From Megamerina dolium (lineage: Eukaryota; Arthropoda; Insecta; Diptera; Megamerinidae): DNA of 64,000 nt. The stretch is from positions 10,495,277 to 10,559,276 of the forward strand of contig OY978526.1 of the NCBI GenBank assembly GCA_963854835.1, written 5' to 3'. The notes below the pieces were generated by a model. It was not told the origin of the DNA and did not search any database. It saw only the letters and a list, made by a program, of their open reading frames with translations. Positions 1 through 11,533 of this stretch are shown piece by piece (the stretch's first letter is position 1; the number at the start of each line of letters is the position of its first letter). The translations under genes were made by a program, and so were the position numbers.

Positions 1-991
1 AAACACGCCCAAAATAAAGTATTTATAACGAAAAAAATAAGCAGCTTCCATCATACCTTCAAAAAATAAATTTAGCTGAATACGCCTTTAAAGAGAAAAT
101 CAGAAACGACAATTGTAACGAACGATAAGTCCCTTACAAATATACTTTATTTTGTAAGGAACTAGAAAGGAAGAAATTTTGTTTTTGTAAGTTTCTGAGC
201 TTAATACCGAAAGCCTTTTGCTTAGTAAATATTTTCCAGGTTACCTATTTGGATGATAGACATACCATTTACACAAACTACAAAAAATTTTTGGCACATA
301 AAATACATGCATTATGAAACTAATTAATTTTTGAAGAAACTTGATTAATTTATCATTATATTTTCCAACACGTCTAGAGAATTGAAATTATCTCCAAACT
401 CTCCACATTAGTTTGGTTCACACTGAACATATTACAAACGTCATTATTCACATTTGTTTCATATATTTATTTCACTCTAGCTTTAGCGCATATTAAAAAC
501 AAACCCCAGAAAGTGGAAATTGGTAGAAAGCTAGCAACGTTTAATACAAATTTCTCAATTTTTTTTAACAAAATTCATATTTGACTCGATACATGAGAAA
601 TAAAATCTGATATCTGATTCGGCATTGAGTCTAAATATCGCCATAGCTGCAATTAACAAGAGCACTTGTTTCCTATGTTTAGGAACTAAGCACTTTAGAA
701 TTAAGAAACTATCCAAATTAAATCATTTTCACTTCTTTTTGAAAATTTTTTAAATATCCCAAATATAAAATTATATTTTTTTTTAATAAAATAACTTTAA
801 TGTTCATTTAAATTCCCATTTAGTTTCTATACTCTAATAAATCGTTAAATGTAATTACTAAGTAGTTAAAATTAGTAATTAATTCCATCATAATGTGCAC
901 ATTTATCATATTTTACTCTCAAAACGTATAAAGTATAACAAATAAAATCAAAAAAAAAAAAAAAAAAAAAAATCGCAACAAAAAAGTAGAT
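1..991. other. AT-rich intergenic DNA, no gene seen
   Basis: No convincing coding segment is visible on either strand. The only clear structure is a 23-base A run at 950-972, immediately beyond the tRNA gene, which would act as a backup T-run terminator for that minus-strand gene. Confidence 0.6.
980..985 (-). terminator. Pol III T6 terminator of tRNA-Ile
   Basis: Six A residues on the plus strand read as T6 on the minus strand, 6 bases beyond the tRNA 3' end. This is a standard RNA polymerase III stop. A second, much longer T run follows at 950-972. Confidence 0.8.
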
Positions 992-1102
992 TGCTCCAGG
1001 TGAGGCTCGAACTCACAACCCCGGCATTGCTCATTATAACTGATTATATGTACGGCGTACTGATTATAAGTACCGTGCGCTAACCAATTGCGCCACTGGA
1101 GC
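992..1102 (-). tRNA. tRNA-Ile (anticodon UAU) with a 37-nt intron
   Basis: The minus strand folds into a full cloverleaf. The acceptor stem pairs GCTCCAG with CTGGAGC and the discriminator base is A. The D stem is GCGC/GCGC. The anticodon stem CGGTA/TGCCG closes a loop with anticodon TAT, and the T arm is GTGAG-TTCGAGC-CTCAC. Removing 37 bases after position 37 leaves a 74-nt mature tRNA; that is the canonical position of nuclear tRNA introns. Box A and box B fit RNA polymerase III. tRNA-Ile(UAU) genes are commonly intron-bearing in animals, including Drosophila, which supports the identity. It would decode AUA codons. Confidence 0.95.
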
Positions 1103-2337
1103 TGCGACCAAAACGCTGCCAAAATACTCATTTCAGATTAAGCGAAAAATGTCAATGTCAATCGTTACCCATTATCATTGTTATAGTCGTCTCGTTATTA
1201 CTATCGTTGGTATCGTCATCATTATAATCACGTTTTATATACATATTTACTGTTATGACGCATGGAAATGCCATCATCCTTTGTACTTCTTGTTATAATT
1301 CTATCATATGTACATATGTATGTACATATTGAAGAACATATAGCGTAAAAAATGTAGGACAATATTTTGTGCAAAAATTCATCAAATTCATATAAGGATA
1401 TGCTAAGGTCATACTTTGATTGAATATAACATTACTAAGAGCCTTTTTCTTATTTGCTGCCTGTTAAATCTTATAACAGAAAATGCAGAGCTAACATACA
1501 TATATCAGTCCAGTAACGGTAGTAGGAGTTGTCGAACCGATATAACTTAAGTGTTCATTTGTTACAATCAACTTCAACAGCCAACAAATGTGCCCGTTAA
1601 CTTTGCAGTTGAGAAAACAGCCCTAAGGGTTCAAAATATTAAAATCCGATTTATATAAAATGCAACCGACGAGTCACTTTGATTTACATTTATATTATAT
1701 TTTGAAAATATATTTTTTTATAATTGTTTATTTAATATAATCATCAAATAGCAACAAAATAATTTATGTCACATCAGAAGATCAACTATATTTTATATAC
1801 CAAGCTACTGAATATTTTGTAATAAAATGAAGAGAAATCAATTTCGAACAATAAGGGAACCTCTACTTACAGTATACTTAATACATACCTACATACATAC
1901 ATGTATGATATTCTCGTTCATCGTAGCAGACATAATTACAACAACAACTATTCAAAATCACGTGATAATGGCATTAATCGAATTATTATGAAAAGCACAA
2001 ACTTAGTGATTACGCCAAAAAGGCACGTTATTTAAAATTAGCGATTTTTGAAACAGCAAATTAATTGAATATGCTTATAAAATATACAAATCATAATTTT
2101 ATACAAGTCACGCTTTTCCGCAATAATACGAACGTTATATATTTTTTTTTATTTTTTTTTTATTTCTTTATTATTTGTACTTTATATACAAAAACAATAC
2201 ATTTGATGTAATAAGTTAAAATCGATCAGTTCAAATTTTAACAGACACACTCTTTTACATCTTCAATATTTTGTTGTCAACACGAAATTAACTTTTTTGA
2301 ATTGTATCATCAGTTTTTGTAACACAAAGTCTTATTG
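1103..2337. other. intergenic DNA, nothing recognised
   Basis: AT-rich sequence with short microsatellite-like tracts. No coding segment, RNA gene or repeat that I can support. Confidence 0.5.
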
Positions 2338-2403
2338 TCTTTCTAACCTCAAAAAACTAGAAAAATTAGTCGAAAACGTAGTTTTTGAGGTTAGATAGAA
2401 AAC
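2338..2403. repeat. near-palindrome, first of a pair
   Basis: The arms TTTCTAACCTCAAAAA and TTTTTGAGGTTAGATAGAAA surround a centre of about 25 bases. The whole unit is homologous to the second palindrome at 2421-2517, so the two form one repeat family rather than chance hairpins. Confidence 0.7.
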
Positions 2404-2420
2404 CATCTGCCAAGTCAATC

Positions 2421-2517
2421 GCCATTACCCTCAGTTTTCTTTCTAACCTCAAAAACGAGGTATTTCGACAATTTTTGCTAGTTGTTTGCGGTTAGAAAGA
2501 AAAATGAGGGTGACGGC
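2421..2517. repeat. near-palindrome, second of a pair
   Basis: The arms of about 38 bases start GCCATTACCCTCA and end TGAGGGTGACGGC, with a few mismatches. Both arms contain the TTTCTAACC core of the neighbouring palindrome. The centre matches the reverse complement of the first unit's centre, so the pair is a two-unit inverted array. Confidence 0.7.
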
Positions 2518-3825
2518 ATTCCAAAGTCCATATAATCAAACTACCATGCCCATTTGACATCATACTTTTTTTATTGCCGTGTTAGGAAAAAATAATCATA
2601 TATAGGTTTAAAATGTTTATAAATTAAAGTAAATCTGTTAATTAATTGTAAAATCTAATTGCATAGCTTCATAGCTGAAATAGATACATTTCTTAGCTCC
2701 CAAATTGTAATAAAATTGGCGGCATCAAATTGCTATTTAACTGCACCCCTGGAAAAATATATGAAAAATCTTAAAATTGTAGCTCTGCAAAACAAACAAC
2801 ATCACCAAACTGACTGATCATGCGATTATAGAACTTAAATCTATCTTGTGGAAACCAGATCTCTTGAACATAACGGAAGGCTGTCGCTAGGCTGTCCGTT
2901 CATTCAAATTCGAATTCATAGGCTAGAGAAATAAAACAATGAGATGTCTCAATTGGTGCTATTTATGAAAATCACAAATAAATAATATGTATTGAACTAT
3001 CTTTCTCTATCTCTCGCCCCCTCTCTGTCTCTGGTCTGTGGGTAAATTAAATTTTTAAAAAGGTTATAAATTACGCAGAACATAAAAATCGTTTATTTTA
3101 TATTATCTATGACCATTTGTTTGGCGAAAAGTGGTTTAATGAAAAAATTTTCCATATAAAACCAAAGAAATCCAGCTCACTGAAGGTTATCACTAAAGCG
3201 AACAAATTTGAAGAATTTGAAAAAATCAGCTATAACTTTTCTATTTACCAATTTTTTGAAAAATCAGTCTACAGTTATTCTCTAAAAATGAGAAATCTAC
3301 CTAATATTACATATTGACATGCATATTGATTTGCATAAATATAAATATAATATTTCCAATAGAAAAGAGGAAAAAAGTACAGTCACAAGTTAATATTTTT
3401 TGTAAAACGAAAACAAAGACGAAAAATCAAATGTAGTGGGTACAGTTAACATCGTCTCACGTGTACATCAACCCAAATTACGCATATAAACATATTCCGT
3501 TGTGCACCCCTACACACTACATACAAAATTACGTATATTTATGTATGTATGTATGTTCAAATATACATACATTATACATATTTTCCTAAATCTCGTGCTA
3601 TACACATGACCAAATTTTGTTTTCTAAAATTAAGAACCATCAGTGCCATTTCCTCTATCTACGTCCCCTCCTCTCCTCAATTCCTACTGCTAACCTTTAA
3701 ATGGACAGCACATGTTATCAGCATTTGTGTGGTCGAAAGAGTAAAGGCATATATAGAATTGTTTTGAATTTTAAGATTTTATTTAAAAAATAAATGTTTT
3801 TCGATTTATTTTTAAATATGCTGAT
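2518..3825. other. intergenic DNA, nothing recognised
   Basis: AT-rich, with a CT-rich tract near 3003-3032. No gene or repeat element that I can support. Confidence 0.5.
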
Positions 3826-4512
3826 TAGGGTGGCCCTTAAACGTAGGAAGAAATTTTTACACCAGATTTCTTAAACCTCACCGCCTCAATTGGTGATACC
3901 ACGGTCGAAGAAATCACACATAAATTTTGTTACCAAGTTCAGATTTATTTACGGAGACTCAAAAATGGTATATAAATATATACCATATAAATTTTGGACC
4001 CGATTGGAAACAGTTAAGGAATCTCAACTTTGACCTCCGTGGAACAAGCCTTAACCGTCTTCAATCGGGACCAAAATATCTATGATATCTTTGTGAGTGC
4101 CGTAGCTCAGAGGTTAGTGTGTTGGCCTTCTAATCTGAAAGTCGTGGGTTCAATACCCGGCTGAAGCATAACAAATTTAATATCGAAAAGATTTTTCTTT
4201 CGAACGGTACACTCCTGTCGGCAAGCAATTGACAATTCTTGCGGCAGTAACAATGGGAAGGCTTCTAAAAGAACTCTGTAACAAAGCAAGAGTTATGCCG
4301 TTCGAAACCGGCAACAATAAGTAGGTCCCTTCTAACACTGTCCGAAATTTAACACGCTCGACAGTAATGGAAGAGAAGCTCTGCCATAGAGCCCTTTGGG
4401 GCTTATAAGTACCACATATTTATTTTATTTTTTTATCTTTGACCGTGGTTTTACCAATTGAATGTGTAAAACTGGAAAAAAAATCATTCATTTGATTTTA
4501 AGCACCACCCTA
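3826..4512. mobile_element. TIR element (MITE-like) hosting a SINE
   Basis: The ends are inverted copies: TTAGGGTGGCCCTTAAA on the left and the reverse complement of TATTAGGGTGGTGCTTAAAA on the right, each next to a TA. Without the inserted SINE (4094-4433 plus one copy of its duplication) the element is about 340 bases long and shows no transposase. A non-autonomous TA-targeting DNA transposon, possibly of the Tc1/mariner superfamily, is the simplest reading. Confidence 0.6.
4094..4433 (+). mobile_element. tRNA-derived SINE, copy A (with target-site duplication)
   Basis: The head resembles a tRNA: box A is TAGCTCAGAGGTTAG and box B is GGGTTCAATACCC. The body is shared with the copy at 26394-26761, including TAATATCGAAAAGATTTTTC, a CCGGCA motif and GTAGGTCCCTTCTAA. 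The insert is flanked by the 8-base direct repeat TATCTTTG at 4086-4093 and 4434-4441, which fixes both ends. No protein is encoded, so movement would depend on a LINE. The match to the other copies supports a real family. Confidence 0.85.
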
Positions 4513-5228
4513 ATACTTATATACGCAATTTATAAATTATTAGGTTGGGTCGATGAGAAACGTTTGAAATGTCCGCACAACTCCGCACCATTAAAACAGA
4601 GTATTTTATTCACCCTAAACAGTCAAAAAGGGTTTTTTAACATAACTTTGACGTTTGATGGCTGATGTGAATGTCAGAGATTTGCAATTATTCTCTATTT
4701 TGATATATTGATTACCATACACAAGAGAGAGTATTTGGTGCTGATATCGTTGATTTTTGATTAGCACAACATTTTCTTCTAAAGTATCATAAATATCCGA
4801 AGTCATATTCGCCTAGTGAATTCAGAAAGTCAGAGTTGTACCCGGCTGTCTTCCCCGTCTTTGTTCATAAAACTAACACCATTAAAAATTTTTGAAAATT
4901 TTCGACTTTTTATATGCGCAACCCATGCTAATGTACATACCTACTTTAATCGTATATGCACAAACAGCAACACCCCACATCTCTCGTTATCATCAGTAGC
5001 AACAATCATACCAATAACATCAATAATGGCAAATATGTAACAATTAAATAATTATGAATGTATATATTTATATATAGTATAAAAACTTTCTGTCGCGACT
5101 TCTCACTATCATACAATATATACGTTCATGTGTGTATGAGTCCATAATCATTATGTTTAAAAAATTTTCCTATAAATATGATTTTTGAACTGGGTATCCG
5201 TTGCAGTCCCAACCAAGCGGTCGCAGAG
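4513..5228. other. intergenic DNA upstream of alkaline phosphatase
   Basis: No gene is seen. The final part should hold regulatory DNA for the downstream phosphatase gene, but I cannot identify specific sites other than the TATA box. Confidence 0.5.
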
Positions 5229-5236
5229 TATAAATA
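5229..5236 (+). promoter_or_regulatory. TATA box of the alkaline phosphatase gene
   Basis: The sequence TATAAATA lies about 31 bases upstream of a GCAGTAT stretch that could be the initiator, and 106 bases upstream of the start codon. The spacing fits a TATA-driven Pol II promoter. Confidence 0.6.
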
Positions 5237-5341
5237 TTTGAGCTTTCACTACATTTCTTTATTGCAGTATTAAATTCATAATCAAAATTAAAATATATAT
5301 TTTATTTTTCGTTAAATATAATAACAACAACAAAAACAAAA

Positions 5342-8300
5342 ATGCTCAAAATTACGTTAATATTATTAACCCTAATTGGAGCTGTAATTAGTGCTTACGG
5401 TAAGTTTTATTTAATATTTGTAATTAAATGTCATTTTCTTAAAGTGGATATGGTGCTTTATTCTTTTCATATATGCAAGTTTAATATTTTTTATGCAATA
5501 TGAGATTTCGTGGAAAAGTGTCAGGGAACTATAGTGCAGAAAATTTTTCTGATAAAGTGATTTCGTAGTAAAATTCGATATTTTTAGACATTATTGTGAT
5601 CAATATTCCAGTGCTGTATTCCATCACGGTGATTTTCATTGAAAATAAAAACCATGACAATTTTCACAATAAATAATGGTTCAAGACTTTTTCCTCAACC
5701 CAATATGTATTTATAGTATTTCCATGCTATCAATTCACTTCAGTGCTAATGACTAAGGATTATATTTTGAAATTTCCGGTTTAAGCTTTGTTTTCAAGTT
5801 TTTTATTTTTCAAACGATCAAATTCTGATGCAATATGTGAGAATTTTGCATTTCTATTCTGGCTTTTAATAGCATAAATTAGACCTCTTCAAATAAATGA
5901 AGAAGATTGCGTGACCATATTATATGATGTAATCCTTAACAGAAAAATGAAAATATTTTATTCAGTTTTATGTGATAATATAGTGTGCTCATTATTTAAC
6001 TTACATTGATCTTATGGAAATTTTTATGAGTGTCAATTCCCTTTATGAAACTCTTCGAAGTAAAGAATATTCAAGACAGTAGCACAGTGTGACTGTTTGG
6101 GCAAAATGGGTACCTGTGTAGAGATCGGGACTTTATGTTCTCTTGATATTACTTCCCACACAATTCAGTAGCCCCAAACGCATTTGCATATATTATATCA
6201 ACACCATGGTCACTATATCAGGTTTAGCCACACAAAATGATATGCTGACGTCGTCCGTCGTCATTCATAAATCGAATTTCATTGTCGCGGTTACGGGAAA
6301 TTTAAAATATCGTACGATAAAAATTGTTCCAACTGCCTTTCTAGAAAACAATACTGATTAAAAACTTATGTACATAGTTGTTACAAATCGTACCGGAAAT
6401 TATGTGCTCCAAGGATAAACGTATGTACTGTCAATAGATCTCTTTCGTTTTAATATTGTCGAACTTCTTCAAGGAAGGCTAGTTATCATCCAGTTCCTTC
6501 GCGCTCTTTGTCACAAACAGGTCTAGTAGTCTAGTGTGCTGTAAATTGTGGTTGGTATTGCACCTTTGAATCTTCTAAGCCACTTGCTGATTATATTGTG
6601 TACACGTATTCAGATGTTATTTCAGTTAACAGAAATACATATTTCGTTCTATTCCTCTTCATTCACAGTTCCTATTTCAATGATTGACAGAATGTATCAT
6701 CAGGAAGAGGAAGATCGTCGTATGCATCCTGTGTTCAATTTTAAGACACATCGAATTTTTAAGCGTGGTACAATGCCAGTTATACGTTTCGATTCATCGA
6801 ATCCGGAAGAAGAATATTCTGATTATTGGAATAACGTTGGTCAGAATATTTTGCAACAGCAATTGGAAAGTAAAACATTGTTAAATACGAATGTTGCACA
6901 AAATGTAATCATGTTCCTTGGAGATGGCATGTCTATACCAACCATAACGGCTGGACGTGTTTACCTTGGTGGAGAGGAGAAACAATTTTCCTTTGAAAAA
7001 TTTCCATACACTGGACTTAGTAAGGTGAGAAATACAAACATAGAGAATGTACTTTCATTTACCATTGTGTGTGTTAATTTGTTCCATATAGACTTATTGT
7101 GCCAATACCCAAGTGGCTGATTCAGCTTGCACGGCCACTGCATATTTAGGTGGTGTCAAAGGCAATTATGGTACCATTGGCGTATCCGCAGCTATAGAGT
7201 TAAATGATTGTATGGGTCAGAATGACAGCGTACATCATGTGCCATCAATTCTGGAATGGGCCCAAAATAATGGAATGGCAACTGGTTTGGTGACAACAAC
7301 TGCAGTAACACACGCCTCACCAGCAGGTGTATATGCGCACGTAGCTAATCGTAATTGGGAAAATGATATGGAGGTGGTACGTGACAACGGTGATACAAAT
7401 CTGTGTTCTGATATAGCCACACAATTGGTGAACGGCAAGGTGGGCAGTAAACTAAATGTTATACTCGGTGGTGGACGCATACATTTTACACCAATAAGCC
7501 AAACAGAATTGAGTGGTGAGCAAGGTAAACGTTTGGATGATATAAATCTGATTCAGAAATGGCAGCAACTCCACGGACCGAATGCACACTATGTGCAGAC
7601 CAGAGATGAATTACTGAATGTGAGTGTACTTATTATGCGATTATGCAAATCAAATTTGATTTTTTTTTCCACCCTCTATTTCCAGTTGCCGAAAAGCACA
7701 GAACGTGTTATGGGTCTTTTTGCTGCAAATCACATGCCCTACCATTTAGATGCAGACGCCAAATTGATTCCCACTCTCGAAGATATGGTGAGCGTTGCGA
7801 TGGAAGTGCTCCAACGTCAAAGCAATGGCAAAGGATTCTTTCTATTTGTCGAAGGCGGACGAATTGATCATGCTCACCACGATACTTTGGCTATGAAGGC
7901 ACTCGATGAAACGGCCGAATTCAATAAGGCCATCATGAATGCGCAATCGCAAACAAATCCCAGTAACACTCTTATTGTGGTCACTTCGGATCATTCACAC
8001 ACCATGTCAGTGGCGGGTTATTCGAGTCGCAAAAATGATATATTTGGTGTTAATAATGGTCAATTAGCTGCTGACCAATTGCCATATGCTACACTGAGCT
8101 ATGCCAACGGACCAGGATTTGAAAGTAACATATTAAAACGAAGTGGTACACGAAAAAATTTAAGTAAGATAAACATGAAACATAAAGATTACAAATTTCC
8201 ATCGACTGTACCATTGGAATCGGAGACGCATGGCGGTGATGATGTAGCCGTATTTGCCCATGGCCCATTTGCTCATCTTCTTGCAGGTGTTTATGAGCAA

Positions 8301-8390
8301 AATTTCATTCCACATGCCATTGCATATGCTGCATGTTTGGGTGAGAAACGCACCGTTTGCACGGATGGTGGTGGCATTAAACATCGTTAG
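5342..8390 (+). CDS. secreted alkaline phosphatase (4 exons, 548 aa)
   Basis: Exons are 5342-5399, 6669-7024, 7092-7619 and 7686-8390, with matching phases and GT/AG ends. The protein hydrolyses phosphate monoesters outside the cell. Exon 1 encodes a signal peptide (MLKITLILLTLIGAVISAY). The metal site GDGMS lies near residue 120. The catalytic serine is in VADSACTATA (about Ser149). Further metal ligands are in EGGRIDHAHHD, TSDHSHT and the late ETHGGDDVAVFAHGP motif. The length matches the family. The C-terminus is hydrophilic with no GPI-anchor signal, so a soluble secreted form is likely. The third intron is only 66 bases, a multiple of three, and has no stop. The exact Drosophila orthologue among several Alp paralogues cannot be decided here. 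Confidence 0.93.
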
Positions 8391-8711
8391 GTTAGGGAGA
8401 AAATATAAATGGGCACCTGCAAAACACAAATTACAAATAATTTTAAGATTTTTCATATAAAAAACACACACACACCATATATGTTAAATAATTATTGAAA
8501 AGCCATGCTGAATTATGATTCAAATTACACAACGTCTTTGGAGAATTAAAATTGTCTACAAAGTCTTCAAATTCTTTTGATTCACACTGAACACACTATA
8601 AAAGTCATAATTGACATTTGCTTCATATAGAATATATTTATTTCATTCTAGCATATAAGTATTTGCTTTAGCTCATAACAAAAACAAAAAACTAGAAACG
8701 AACAAAACGAA

Positions 8712-8717
8712 AATAAA
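8712..8717 (+). terminator. candidate poly(A) signal for alkaline phosphatase
   Basis: An AATAAA hexamer lies about 320 bases after the stop codon in AT-rich DNA. Such hexamers arise easily by chance here, so this is only a candidate. Confidence 0.3.
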
Positions 8718-10204
8718 AAATATACTTAAAGTCAGAAGAATTTTTAGCTGAACAAGCATTGGTTCCATAGAAAAATAAAAAAGTCTGGAAGAAATATCAA
8801 ATTATAAAAGCAATATTAAAAATTTTCAATAAGTGAAGAAGGCACCAATTGGATTGAAAAATCTACAAATCGAAAGAAAGAAGTAAGTATGTATTATAGA
8901 AACAGAATTTACATATCAGGAGGCAGTATAAAGTTTTGGAACAGCAGCAATTAGCAAACAGCATCTATATGTGGAATATATGTATATGGAGGAAGAAATA
9001 ACTAAAATATAATATTATTGGATGAATATATGCACATTTTTTTCATCGGCAGTGACAGTGAAATAAGAAATCATTATTTTTGTTAATTACCAAAGTACAA
9101 AGTGCTGCTTGCAGAGAAGCCAAAGTTCTCGGTGCTGCATACATATATATGTGTACATCAGTACTTATATGAATGTAGGTTTGTGTGTGCGCCAATGGTG
9201 CTCTTTACTTTTGTTGTATATAGTTATTTTTGCGATATTTCAATTTTAGTTTTTTTCTGCTGTATTTTCTCGATTAATAATAATTATTTCTGGGCTCAAA
9301 TATGTATGTACATACATTGATAATTTCTGCCAAGAGCATTAATGCGTATGCATGAGCATTGGTTGCAAGAAATATCAAGTGGCGAGTGTTGGATACATAG
9401 CATGCTGGCTGGCAGTCAAATGGGCAGTCGTATTATACAGTATTGATGACTGTATTTTACATATGTTTTGCTGTTCATGCATACATGTATATATGCATGT
9501 GTAAAATAGATTACCTTGAATGGGGGCATCCTCAAATTTGGCAATGTTGAGGCAGGTTTTCTTTATTTTATCCTTTTCGAATACTCTTTGATTTCCATTC
9601 TTTACATATGTGAAGTGGATTTTCTGTGCTGCATTTATTTTTTTTTTTTTTTAAATTCTATATCAGTAATTTTTCAATTTTTGCCCTCGTTAAATTGTGT
9701 TATCAGTTCAGCATGTGAATACTAAACTGTCGTGATTGTTGCTTTGTGCTGATAAATGAATGCATGTTCTTTTCGAAAAAACAGAATTTGGAAATTTTCA
9801 AAGCGTGTTGTAGACAGTGTTGTTGTTTTAAACACAACATGAATTAGAGAATGAAAAAGCTAACTACAAAATCATTGAAAAAATTACTATCTATTTCAAT
9901 TAAAACTAACTTTAAAGTAATTTCATTGTCCAAGTACCTACAAGATTCAATAGCAGTGAGTAAAAAATTATAAAAACGATTATATTCCTTATATGCTTGA
10001 ACTTGAGCAAAATAATATTACTAAGATTGCGTGCAGGTTATCATCATATTTTTTCTATTGTTATTTTTAAATCAGTCTTAACAAAAACAAAATATGCATT
10101 TTCTTGATGTTATATCTATAAACGTGACAAGAATTTATACCTTTATTGGACTGCCACCTATACAAAGAACTGATTAGTTTTCAAAATCGAATCGACCGTA
10201 TATA

Positions 10205-10588
10205 CAAGGTGATTTTTTAAGAGCCTTCGTATTTGATTTAAAAAAAAAAAAAAAAAATTTAGACAAATGTCGATAGAACGATCTATATAATTCAATGTTT
10301 AAAAATGATTTCATGTAAATGTTGATCGCGGCTGCGCCTCAAATGGTTCATACGCTGAGTCCAATTTTGTGGTCTATGTATGCGTGTTGGTGGTTTATTG
10401 TCCAATAATGTAAATTTGGTGCAATTTAGTCACAAGATTCCGAAAAGCCGCCTCAGAAGGTCGCCCAAACTGACCATAAAATGAATGAATGAATGAACCG
10501 AGCAGTTTGACAGTAACATGTTACACTAAAAGAGCTAATCTGTCAAAAACAATGTTGCCAAAAAGAAAGTTGCTAAAAAATTACCCTG
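10205..10588 (-). mobile_element. Tc1/mariner-like deletion derivative, copy A
   Basis: The left end CAAGGTGATTTTTTAAGAGC and a right end whose reverse complement starts CAGGGTAATTTTTTAGC are flanked by TATA on both sides. The inside matches 44382-44941 in inverted orientation, including the GTTTGGGCGACCTTCTGAGG segment. It is shorter than copy B and no transposase remains, so it is non-autonomous. Confidence 0.7.
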
Positions 10589-11533
10589 TATAAGATTTGC
10601 AGTTTATATTTTTCAGCTTATAAAAGAGAAATTTTTATCAATCAATTCATTTTTATTATTGTAATTATAAATGTGTGTGTTGCATTAAATGTTCCTCTTG
10701 ATTCATTCACTTTACTTTTTCCACTAATTTTACCTTTTCTATTGTGACCTTTAAACTGATTAATGATTCCCATTATTGTTGTTATTGTCTGTCTATATAC
10801 ATGTGTAGTATGTGCATGTGTGTACCATATTTTGTTGTTATTCAATAACATTTGTCGTCGTTATTTGTACAAATACACTCAAACAAACAAACGATCACCG
10901 CCACATGCCTCCTAACAAATGATTAATTCGTAGTCTTACTCTCTCACCAGGCTGAAAATTTATGGCTCTTGGTTTTTTTTTTTTTTGCAAATACTCTCAT
11001 ACTTATTAATTCAATATTATTGGCGTTTTTTTTGTTGTTTTTTTTTTTGTTTTTGTGCTCGATCATTGTATGGTAATCGTTTAGTTTATAATTTTAACGC
11101 AAAACAAACGGTTCGCATTGGCTGGTGAGGTAATTTTCTTTAAAATCGAATCACTATGAAAAAACATTTCAATTTTCATTTATTTGATATGCACATTGCT
11201 CTCCATGTCCGTCTGTACCATTGCTGCTTCCTTAATTGAATTCAATTAAATTTACCTAAATTTTTGAAATGCGTATTAGCAAAGCGTTAGTGTGTGTGTG
11301 TGAGTGAATTTAAGTTATAGGAGAGAGAGCAATAAAATAAAACGTTGGCTTACTTACATTTGAGCATTATTTTCAATTACAAATAAAGTTTTCCAATCAT
11401 TTTGTTCTTAAATTAACATTCTATTTACAATTTAATAGCTAAAACATAAATATTTGGGACAGAATTACACAATTTGTGAAAAACAAACATAATAGTCACA
11501 CTTAAATTGTTATATCAATTCCCAAGAGCGCAT

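Larger units (their letters stand above)
8391..11533. other. space between the convergent phosphatase and Wsck genes
   Basis: This holds the 3' ends of both neighbours and the Tc1-like relic at 10205-10588. The rest is AT-rich with homopolymer runs and has no coding segment I can support. Confidence 0.5.

Noticed and set aside
950..972. A23 run as a possible processed retrocopy tail
   Set aside because: No gene-like sequence precedes it; its position fits a backup terminator or a simple homopolymer next to the tRNA gene.
4540..4570. TTAGGTTGGGTCGATGAG resembling a mariner TIR
   Set aside because: No inverted partner or transposase fragment was found nearby.
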